The notes below the pieces were generated by a model. It ran no database searches. It saw nothing but the letters and a program-made list of their open reading frames with translations, and was not told the DNA's origin. From assembly GCA_958496175.1 (NCBI GenBank), contig OY292278.1:38812001-38876000 (forward strand): a stretch of DNA of 64,000 nt. Reading direction: 5' to 3'. Below are positions 1 to 12,000 of this stretch, in pieces. The translations under genes and the position numbers were made by a program. Position 1 is the first letter of the stretch. Every line of letters starts with the position of its first letter. Source of the stretch: Sisyra terminalis (taxonomy: Eukaryota; Arthropoda; Insecta; Neuroptera; Sisyridae).

Positions 1-2036
1 AAGTATTTCCGTTTTCGTATACGGATATTTCATAAAATAAGTAAAAATAAGTGATATTTAAAGTGAATATAGCATGATATTAGTAATTCAATAAGTTTTC
101 AAATAACTAATTTCGAAAATTTAGTACATAATTCTAGAAACGAAAGGTTTCTTTACGAAGTAATGTCTTTAATTCATATATTTAAAAAGCGTCAGGAAGA
201 ATTGCGAACGATTCTTTGATGATTTTGTTGGACTTAAAAGTGAAAACGTGTCTCAATAAAATGAACTTTGGAGACTATATGAAAATTAGAAATAAGAAAA
301 AAATATGCAAAACACTTACTAAAGTCACAATCAATCCAATATAGAAAATTTTCCTCATCGTATAGGCTTTTCATTCAAGTTGCAAAGGCCAAAAGTGCCT
401 CTTTTAATTTCTACCAATTATTTTTTTTTGGATTTAAAATTTTTTTATTTATCGCGGTAGAAAAGTTAAATTTTTTTTTATATTACGGTGTCGTTTTATA
501 AGTGGTTTTATATTTATCTCTATCGGTCTACAACAAAATTTGCAACAGTTTATTAAGATTATAATATGCTTTATAAAATGATTACCAGTCTATAAAACTA
601 AGTGATACCTATTCTTTTTAAAATAGATAAGCTTGATTCTTAAAATCATTAAAAATCACAACAATGAAATATAGTCTTTATGCTTCCAATTGGCAATAAC
701 TTCAGAAGATGGTAAATGCGGTAATCGAAAATAAAGAAAAATTCATAATCGTATAGGAAAATTGAGGGAAGCATACTCTTGAAGAAAACGTATAGTTTGT
801 TGCCATTCTTTATGTAATATATATCTTAAATGTATATTTTAAATAATGGAAGTTAATAATGATTGATGATATACATTTTGTAAGCCATTCCTTGCGACCT
901 CTATTCTTTTGGCTTAAGTGTTTTAAAATTGTAATTGGCATTTCCTTACACGTTTACCCCATTTTTCCTTGGGCTTTATAATAAAATTTGAATGTTATAG
1001 TAATTAAACATTACAAATACAGTTTTAGGAAAAATATTTAAGGAAAACAGGTCCGTCTTATAACATTGTGGTGAATATTATTATCTTACCCTTCACCAAC
1101 AATCATTATCTATATATTGGGAAAACTATTGTTTTACTCTTTTATTATTTTATATTCCAATAAATTATTTGTTCAAGTGTGGATACAGGATTTTGCTTCA
1201 CTTACTGCCGAACGAATTCCAGTTATTGCCAATCAAGGAATTGTTCAACTATTTAAGTACAGGGATCGAAGATCCCGAGTTGTTTGAGGCTCTAACTAGC
1301 CAAAGAGCTGCTTTCCATTAAGATGTGAAATTTAATTTCATGTCCTGGACGAAGTCCTAGTAGTAGGTATATCTCAATTTACTTCCCAAATGGGAGCTTT
1401 TGCATTTTCGAAGGATAATTGTACTCCAGAGCTATTCCTAGGTGGTCCTAAAAAGTAAAGGTTATGAATCAAAACGGAATAATCAAACATATGAGGAAAT
1501 TTCCTCCCTTTTTCCTGTATCCCAATAGTTAGTAGGTGTTTCCTCAGATTATTAGACTCGTCATCAGCCTGGCCTAAAATCAACTCTAGCAGTTATACTA
1601 TATGAAGAGATTTTCTCATAAACTTTGCCCTAAATTTTAGTGTGATTTTGTTCCCGCGATAATTAATATAAACCAATTATTTGGCGATTCTTTTAATCCT
1701 AAGCAACCCCTAATAAATAGTGCCATTGATCTTCGATGAGCAAAATCATCTGATTGGAAAATAGTTGATAAATTTTGTGATTACCATCAAGTTGCTTGAA
1801 AAATGTGTCATTCAATTTTAAGTTTTCGGAAAATTTTAAGCTAGTCTTCCCAAACTTTTCGACCAATGTATTCGAGACCTATTTTCCTCAGATTAATTTT
1901 TAAAGCGCAATTTTTATGAGATTGCTCTGTACTCTTGGCTAGCTAAAGTATCTATCTTTAAAAGCTCATTTTCAAGAAAATTCAATCCGATGTGTGAAAT
2001 ATGTACGTTGGAGCATTATATCTAAAGATATTTTTT
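1..2036. other. AT-rich non-coding stretch
   Basis: I see no supportable gene here. Open frames are short and their composition is like the surrounding intergenic DNA. The only structured element is the SINE copy that starts just after this interval. Confidence 0.5.
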
Positions 2037-2216
2037 AATTGTTATTTACCGTCGCTTTATACCTACTTAGGTGTAAAGGTATAAGGTCTTTAGCGATTCT
2101 AGGGTTAACAAAAATCCGGAATCGAGAAATATTGAAAATTTGCTCGATATGAGGATCGAACCCAAAACCTACTAATTTTGGAGCGGGCCCCTTGACCATT
2201 CGGTCATCAGTAGGCT
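2037..2216 (-). repeat. tRNA-derived SINE, copy 1
   Basis: Reverse-strand copy of the window's SINE family. Read on the minus strand it starts AGCCTACTGATGACCGAATGG (A-box region, partly decayed). It keeps the B-box core GGTTCGATCC and continues into the shared non-tRNA body, including CTCGATTCCGGATTTTTGTT, and ends with the sequence equivalent to AAGCGACGGTAAATAAC. It lies in the 3' flank of the MICU1 gene. Confidence 0.85.
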
Positions 2217-3060
2217 TTTTTTATTATTCATATAATGGTCAATCTTGTTTTAAAACTTTTGAAAGTTTAGGAACATGTTCGATTTAGACAATTATTATAA
2301 AACTTTTATGATAAGGAAATTCTGCTATCCACGCAAAAGGTTTTCTTGATATTACCGAAATGGAAAATTGTTACAAATAGTTTAAAATTATTATTTGCAA
2401 GTTTTAAATGACCTTAAAACGTGTGTTCAAAAAATTTCCTACGTGGCGTATTTTTACGGCTGAGATAATGGGTTTTTATTTTAAATTTATTGTACAACCG
2501 CCAATTATCTTCTCCACCTTTGGAAGTCGATTCGAATTTTGAATTCATGTGAAAACAAATTCAATATAAACCCTTTCTAATAGAACAAAATATCATGAAA
2601 ATTGGACGGTTTTGTAAAAAATACCGGCTGGTCATACATAAAAAAATATAGAAATCGAACTGAGGTGTTTCTTTTTCTTTCGTCAAAAGATCATCCAATT
2701 GCGAATCTAGTTAAGTATACATAGTTTTTAATAACCAACTAAGGAAGTTTAATTATGCAATAAAAATAAAATGTTTTGCTGTAATGAATATTTAAATACA
2801 TTGTTCGATTCAGCTCGGTGTTCATATCAAATTTTTATTTTAATTAAATTTAACTCCCTAAATGAGCCTCTTCGTACATTGCAATAAAGCCATGTAATAA
2901 AAGAATAATCTCATTTCCTGAAGTATATTCAAGTTATAAATTAATACAAATAATCCTTGACAAATTTTATATAACACTCGCTTAAATATTAACAAAAAGA
3001 AATTAACTTTTCAAGAACATATATACAAAAAATATGGCAAAACTAAAAGCTAAACGTGGT
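2217..3060. other. MICU1 3' flank and probable 3' UTR
   Basis: Non-coding DNA downstream of the MICU1 stop codon. A minus-strand AATAAA (plus TTTATT near 2834) is a possible polyadenylation signal about 225 bases past the stop. I see nothing else I can support. Confidence 0.4.
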
Positions 3061-6000
3061 TTAAATATCAAACAAAACAGGTCGAGTTTCTTTAGCACAT
3101 TTGAAAATCGACTGAATCAATTTCACGAATCCGGTATCTTTTGGCTTTTCGAGACCTCGCAAAAGGCGGTTTTTCATCACCGCCACAAATTCTCGGTTAC
3201 TAAGCTGTCCATCCACTGATAATAAAAAAAAAATATTGTTCCATATCGTTTTGCATTCATTAATAAAAATGATAAAAGGTGTACTTACTGTTTTCATCAA
3301 AAATTGTAAAAACCACATTAATTATATGATCTGATAATTCGACATGTGCCACGGTTTTGGCAACATGTTTCAACGTTGTTTGATCAATGGAAGCTCCAGC
3401 AATGTGATAAAACGTTAATGCTGTGTCCACATCATTGATATTGTTCAAGAAGTGGAAAAATTTCAAATAGTCGTCTTTCGATATTCCCATTCCATGATCT
3501 CTAAATCTAATAAAAAATAAATAATAATAAAAAAACTTATTATAATACAAAGCAAACGTACGCTTTCTTCACACGCTTTAACATTCGCTGCTTTTTCTTT
3601 TGGGTATATCCCGCATAGGCCAGCAACAACTCGGTGAAGTCCACCTCTGTAATATGTCCTGTGTCGTCAGGCAATTTTCTTTCGAATTCCAAACTTAAAA
3701 TTTCCCGTTGCAGGGATTCTTGAAATGCAAGAAATCTTTCAATTGTTAATTTCTTGTCTCGTTTTGGTCCAAAGAAATAGGTGCTTAGAGCTGAGTTCAC
3801 CCCCTAAAATTTATCGCATTGTTTTAAACTTTTCGAAGGTCAAACATATTCTAGCTAAAATATCTTATCAAAATGACGTAACACCCTAAATTAAGTTCTA
3901 TAATCTAGCAATAAAAACTAAGAATTCGAGTAAAATATCATAAATTGAACCACATTATGGTTTTATATTTTCTGTGGAAATTTATTTGGAAAAAGAAACA
4001 AATTTAATCAAAATTATAAAATTATTTAAAATGATCGTCAATATATGCTAAATACTTAGAACTGTTAGTCTTACTTCTATGTAGCGACTTATATGTTAGT
4101 ATATTAAGGGCAATGGTGTGCTAGAATGGGCTCATCTGAGCTCATTGTTAAATTTTGACAATTTAAAAAATGAGCCCATTGTTAAATTCTCTGAAACTTT
4201 ACAAGCCCATTGTAAAAAGTGGGTTTTCGCGATCCCAATCTATCGTTTATCGGGCTATTTATGAATTGTGCGCCACTAGTTAGGAGTTAGGCAAACCAAA
4301 TGGTCTCCACTATTTGTTCCTTTAAATTTGTGATATAAATTTTTAATAAAAATAAAGTTTTTTTAATAACTATGATAAAAAATTCTTCCGCCTTCCCTGA
4401 CACCAACCTCGGACAACAAATCAACAAAATTGTGAAAATTTTTCCTGCACACCACTGATTAAGAAGATACAATTCATGGAAAAGTTTAGGTAATTTAACG
4501 TTAAATTACTTGGAACAGTTATACTATTTAAATATTATATAAAATATATTATGGTCTACTTTATTAACAAAAGTAAAGTATAAACATCAATTTGAACAAA
4601 TATATTGTCTCAGATACGTATTTTGATTACCATGCAATTTTCCTCAGTGGTCATCAGTGACTCGTCACAAAGCAGTTACGGAGCAATCTAATACTATTTG
4701 ATGACCACAGAGGATTGCTTGGCAATCGAAAAACGTATCTGGGGCAATAGTCAAAAAATATTTTGTTTGAGCTTTTGTTAAAATTTCTGTTCATAGCTTA
4801 CTTTTTAACTTATATTACAAAAATCAGACCATAATACATTTAACATATTGTTTAACCGTTTAATCGCCACATGATATTAGTACAGCGATACATGACAGGC
4901 CGGAAGTTTGCAAGTAAAATAAAAATCCCATAAAATCAAAACCAGAGCTCGTTTTACATAGTTTAACGTTATTGTAACAAATTTGGCAATTCGAAATCTT
5001 TTTAAATGATGACATTTTGTCAATTTATAACAACTAAAGTCTTTATGATTATAAGTCTTTAAAAAAAGAAATATTAGGCTCATGTTCTTTGTAGGGACAT
5101 TAATATCTGGCAACGTTACATTTTCTACTTTATTCTTAATTTAATTCGCGAATCAATCGGGCTATAATGAAAATTTAGCAATAAAAGAGAAAATAATATG
5201 ATACGATAAAAAAATTGAATGAACATAAAAAAAATCGGAAATTAAATTTAAAACAATAGGTAAAATGCAACGCTAACGTCCTTTAAAGGGATATAAGCTA
5301 AATATTAAATATTCTTTCTTATAGTTTCGGGATGGCCACCTTGACCACTCGTCCACCAATTAACTATTTGAAATCCTGGTTTTTATTGAAAGTATTTTAG
5401 AAATTAAAAATTAATTACCTTAAATGTATTTCCAGTATTCGCGTGGTCTCGATGTCTAGACCCAATACTGGTTTGTTGTCGAATCAACGTAGCCACCTTT
5501 TCAAACTCATCACTATCAACATCCCCGTCTCCATTCAAATCAAACATTCGAAATGCAATTTCAAAATGACGACGAGAAGCTAAATAATGAAAAAAAGAAA
5601 ATTTATCAAAATTACAACAACCAAAATGAAAAAATACAACAAAACTTACTTGAAAGCAAAGTCAACAGAAATATGTAGTCAGAAAAGGTGATCAATCCAG
5701 AACTTCCCAGTTTGTAAAAAATCGAATCCTCGTCCAAAGCCAGTTCTAGCTTCACCACGTTCTGCATAAAATATATCAAATCAATGCTAGTCTCAGAACA
5801 TTAATAGAAAAGCTAGATCAAAATGCTATTTTTCGAAAAAACTTAAATAAAATATTAAAAAACTTGAAAAAACAAACATGAAATCTTGATTCTAATTTTA
5901 AGGTGCGTTTGTGGGAAATCAAAGCGCGCAGAGTGATTTCTTCGCTTGTTAAGAAAAATGTAATTATTAAACCTTTGTAATTACGAATGATTCCTAAATT

Positions 6001-9000
6001 AAACACATGCATTTCTTACTGGTAATTTTTATTCATATAAACTCAAATAGACGATCGAAATATGTACTATCAATGAAGTTTCTCTCCTCATAATTTGAGT
6101 TTATAAATATAAGGAAATAGGAATTCGTTGTATCAATTAGACAAATAAATTAACATTGGCAAAAGAAAATGAAGATCGAATAGAGCAATTACCGAAACTT
6201 TGTTATAGTATTTATGATTCCAGAGTAATAAAAAAATTATTCATATCCGTTGAATTGCTTTTTTGCTTCAACATGTAATGTTGAAATTCACAAACCAAAT
6301 GAATTGAACGTTGAGCAACAAATGTTAAGGGGGTTCTTCCGTATGAGCGCCTGTTTTCGAATCATTTTCTTTTTAGGACAAAGGAAAAAGATAGAAATTA
6401 AAATTTTTTATCAGTTGTTTATATTTATTGTACGCGAATATATAAAAAAATTAACCAAAAATCCTCAGTAGAACGTGAGTTACAGCGTTCCAAAGACCCG
6501 TTCCCAAAAAATAAACGCTCACTATCTCCACGATTTCAACTGATGGGCTTATATCAAGTAAAAAAGCCTACTGGTGGCCGAGTGGTCAAGGTGACCACTC
6601 CAAAACTAGTAGGTGTTGGGTTTGATCCTTGTATCGAGCAAATTTTCGATATTTTTCGATTCCGGGTTTAAACTAACTCTAGAGTCGCCAAAGACCTTTG
6701 TAATTATAAAGCGACGATAGATATAAATTTAAAAAAAAATAAAGAAAAACAGCTTTTTAATCTGTAAGCTTAGCATGAAATGAATTAGAATCAATTGCAA
6801 ATATGAAAAATTGAGTTTTTGGCAGATTTCTGAAGAAAAAATTGCAATTTCAAGGGTTTTTTGTTATAAAAAATAAAAATAATTCGAAATTTTTCTATGG
6901 TCGAAGTTCATTATGTATATCTACATGTGCTCAGGCTATTCTATAAATTGGAAGTCAGTCGGTTAAACCGTTCTCAAAGTATGATGTGGACAAGTTTTGA
7001 GAAAAATACGTTTAAGTATAGTTAAACGACTACTGTATCTTTATAACGACTTTTAATTTTAAAAATTTTAATTTTAGATATGTTAAGGAAATAATGCAAA
7101 AAAAATCGACTTTATAAATCCACCAGACGGGAGAACCCCCTTAAACTTAAATTATCAGTAAATTGTCCCAAGTTTATCAACATCCAATTTGGCCGCTTTA
7201 TGTTACTCATATCTAGTACCACGTTGAATCAAGTAAGCAATTCGACGGATTTTAATATTTCTTTTTCAAAGTTATTAGTACTAAGGTGACCATATATTTT
7301 TATTTTAAATTCGGGACGGGAACTTGTGGCCTGGGGGGAGTTAATTTAAATAACTTAAATATGATTTTTTAATAAAAACTATACATAACAAATACTATTT
7401 AAGTATATAATAAAAAACAGTATTTTTTTTAATTCTAGTTGAAATATATTTAAAATAAATATTGAAAATAAGAACTTTTTCAAAAATTCGGGACAAATAT
7501 TACTTCTAGAAAAATCCGGAACGAAAGGTGGAAATCCAGGACGTATGGTCACCTTATTAGTACATCAAATTACATAAAGAATAAGAAAATAATCGGAATA
7601 TCGGGGATGAATTGTTAGCTAAAAAATCTTCGCACCTAAAACGAGCCAACTAATGAGAACAAAACCTAGTTTTGATATTATTACAATGTTTCAAGAATAA
7701 AAACAATGAACAAATACAAACCCTTCACCACAAATAAACCACTCTGTTAAATATAATAGAACTTTTCTAAGAAAATTGTATGAAAAAAAAAAAAAAATTG
7801 CATGAACAATTTGCAAAAAAGTCTACAAGTCATGCAGTGTGAAAAAACATGTGAGAAATTGAAACGAAGAAATAGATTGGGGAATTACCTCATTTGGATG
7901 CTGCAAGGGAAGAATAAAGATAGAGCAGTGACAGAGTTAATAAAATACGAAAGAAGAAAGATACAAATCAAATTATTGTTTGCATCAAATTCATAATAAA
8001 TTCGTTTTAATGCGATAATTTGATTCGTGGCCGAAAAATTGAAAAAATGAATAATTCCAATCCGTAACGATAGACTTTAGAAACTTATGAATACTGAGGG
8101 GGTGAACGAATAGATTTTAGTGCTCGATTAGTCATTCTCAATATAAAAAAAATGTTAACAAAAACCACGCCAAAGCGAAAGTTTTTAAGTTTAAAATATA
8201 TTATAAACGCTGAATAATGACTCTTAAAAAGCTCCTACTATTTGATATACTACAGTGATTGATTAATAAACTGCAATGTATTACTTGAATATTAGTTCAG
8301 CATTGCAGATTGTGTTGATATCTGTATTTTCAGGCGGTGCCAGTGTCGACATATAAGCTACTTTAAAAATATAACGCGTAAGTTTAAAGCTCTCCAATCT
8401 CCTAGTTTTGGATTTCGGAGTATAGAGTCATTATTAAATATATTTAATAAATATAAGCCAATGGATAATAACATATATATGTCTTTGAGATTCAATTTAA
8501 AAAATTACTTTATTACGACGCGTTTCGACAGTTTTTGACTGTCATCATCAGGTAATAATAATAATAATTATTATTATTATTAATAAGTAAATAAAATACT
8601 TATCAATGTTAAATATAAGCCTACAGATTTCAGTTGGGATTTTCAAAACCCTTTCATGGTTTTCAATAAAAGTATTAAGTTCCATAGATTTTATCTATTA
8701 CCATTTTCCCTCATAAGTTAGTTCGTTTCCCTATCATGCTTACTAAAATTTCGCTTTGGCTATGGTAACTAGGGTCAGACCAAAGTATCAGCTTCGGCTG
8801 ATCGAAGACTGACCTTTGGTCGAACCCCAATAATGACCTAACAAAAAATTTTAAACATAAAATAAGATATTAACATTGAAAACTAGCAAAACATAAGGTA
8901 GAATCGAGTATAATATTTTCGGTAGACATTGATCCGTTTTGTTTTGTTCTTTTGTCACATATAATTACGCAAGAAAATTCCAAAACATATACAAGAAGCT

Positions 9001-12000
9001 GTTACGATAATTCGCACATATAATAATTCCAAGCCAACCAAATTATAGATGATTAACGGATCATTGAAAATAACATTTAATGCAACACATTTCAATTTTA
9101 AACGGAGTGTTAATTAAACTATAATGGAGATATTTTGTTTAATTTTATTGACACATGTGTCGAAAAAAAGTTCAAAATGTATGATTAAAAATTTTGGCTC
9201 ACCTTTGGGTCATATTTTTTGTATTGATCTAGACCAAGTCCTGTAAGAGAAAGTAAAATATAATAAGCGATTAGTTGCTTTTTATTGCTTTTATTTAGTG
9301 TTGGAAAAAAGAGACACTGAACAAGTTTAATTGTTGCATATACTACCGATAAAAATACTTTTATGGATAAATAGAAACCACAAATAGTTAGTGTCCAACC
9401 GAACTTTTAGTTCCGGTTTCGGCTATCGTCAAGCCGAAACTACTACCGAAACCGAAATTGAATTTGTGACATGAAAATTGTGAGAATTATTGTTTCTCAC
9501 TTATAATATTAGAATTTTCAAATATGAACACTGATAATTATCAGTTCATTAAAATAATGTTTAATATTTTTTTTCAGAACGAAAGAAAATTGATCAAATT
9601 TTAGAAGAAATTATTTTGTTAGATTACTTTCTTTCTGTTTTGTGCTTCTAAACATATTAGGTAAAAAGTAATTTTAGTAACTTTATGTTACTTGTAATTA
9701 GTATTAAAAAGAAGCAAAAGATGCATTTCTTTTAGATCAAATAATTCAGTAAAATATTTTATTTAAAATAAGAAGTGATAATAATATGCTACATGTGTTA
9801 ATGAATAGCTCAAATAGGGTACTAAGTCTAAAGTGAAGACTAAATGAATAATAGATACCTATATAATTTAAAAGTAAAGACTGACTAATTATGATTAATA
9901 TCTTTTTCTTATGAAAACATGACCTTGTATGAAAGTTTCAGTCGAACCTGAGACTGATACCGAAATTCAATTTAGGACCCGGTCTTGGCCGTAAAATCAA
10001 GTTTCGGTCGGACACTACTAATAATAGGAATAAATGCAACAATCACGCTTGTCGAGTATTTCCATTATCACACTACTATTTGTATTGTCCACTGCAAAAG
10101 TTTGATTTGAGAAAATTAGTAATATCGTAAAATTATTAACAAACAAGAGAATTTGTTACAAATATCTTAATGCAATGAAGCTATTGTCAAGTGAGATAGG
10201 TCTAAGCAAAAATTAATCAGATAAATGAGCTTTTAAGGAAAAATAATTGGGAAAACAGATTTTTGGAATTTGTTCGTACAATTTTTTCGTCATGACTTCT
10301 CGTTTTAAAACTACTCTAAAGCACAAGGATCCATTCAACATATTTAAGTTAAATTTAACAACTTTATTTTTTATTCTGCCCCTTCTTATAGATATATCAT
10401 AAATTAACTGAACCCGGCAGATGTTGTCCTACCAGCCTATGGATATAAATAAATAAATTCAATTTAGAAGAAAAAAGCTTGCAAATTATAAGAATCACAT
10501 CCCTTATCAACCCGCAGCATCCCTCGCTCTACCAATTATAATTTACCTTCAAGATATACATTTATCAATTACGTTTTGAGAAAATTTGCTCTACCTCTAA
10601 AAATCACTAAACGATCATAACAATGAAATATTGACAATTTGTAGCTATTGTATTGACCACTGAAAAAGCTGTTTTCTTGCGGTTACGGGTATATTACTGA
10701 TGTAAGAAGAAGATAAAAACGATCATTAAAGCGGATTGTATATCGTGGCAAAATTTGAGTTAAATCGATGCAGAACTTTTTGAGTTTTTGTAATCTACCC
10801 AAACCAAAATAACAATTTTATATATGTAGATAAACGATAGATTATTCATTGTTTACTTAAATCAGAGCTTGTCAGAGGTGGCCAACCCACGAGATGCATC
10901 AGACTTTTATAAAATGTATACATTTGTATGACGTACAATTTTGTATGAAGAATTCGAGATATAACTTCAAAAGTGGTCCGCAAATCATTTGGGTTGGCCA
11001 CCCCTGATTTCTGATCTTAAAAAAGAACATAGATATTTAAAGGTTCCAATTTATAACCAATTAATGGGTGTCCGCTTATTTATTTTATTCGGCCTTCTTT
11101 TAAGTGCTACTTTTATTACTGATTATTAAACGTAAATAGGCAACCTTTTCTTTTGAAAAAAAATTAGTTCAACTTAATTACAAAGTTTCTATCACAACAG
11201 TAAAGCTTTCTTTAAATTTCAACCAAAAGTGAAATAAGAATAAAATATTGGTACAACCGGTACAACTATTTAGATTAGACTTGTTTATGACCTTTATACC
11301 TTTTTAGGCGAAATACTAAGAAGTACCAGAAAACAAAATATTATTGAAATCGAAAAACCTGTTCTTCAATCATACGATAGAATTCAGGTAGACAAAAACT
11401 TACGGTCGGTTTTATCAACCTTTGAATTCCAAAGATGTGTGAAATTGAAAAGAATTTTAACTGCTCTCAACGGGTGGTATGAGATAACATAGTAGAAGCT
11501 TGAAGGCCAAAATGAGTGAAAAAGATAGAAATTCAAAGGTGTTACTAATGAATTCCGAAAAAGATGTTAATGTAGTTATAATTGACAACAAATAATAAAT
11601 ACCTCAAACTGGTTTCAAATTCCTTAAACGATATATTTATGCCTGCCATTCTCTTATTTTGGCCTTCAAGCTTTGGCTATGCTATCTCATATCAACAGTT
11701 GAGCATATAATTGAATTTTTCGTAAATATCCAATTTCATGTCATTTTTAGTGAACCAAAATTTCAAATTTCTTTCATGGTTTCAATAAATTATTTTGTGT
11801 ATAGTAATAATATTAAATACATTTAAAAAATAAAGCATTTTGCAAATTGTCTAATTGTCGATAAGTCTTTGATTATGTTATATGCAAATATTTTTTTTAT
11901 AAAATAGCAGAGGACCCGGTGTACTTCGTACCACCTAAAATTTAATTGCGAAAATTAATTGATATCAGTAATATTGCTACATTTTTAATTATTAAATTGC

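Noticed and set aside
8546..8590. CRISPR or tandem array signal
   Set aside because: It is a simple AAT/ATT microsatellite. No CRISPR-like repeat-spacer structure exists anywhere in this eukaryotic window.
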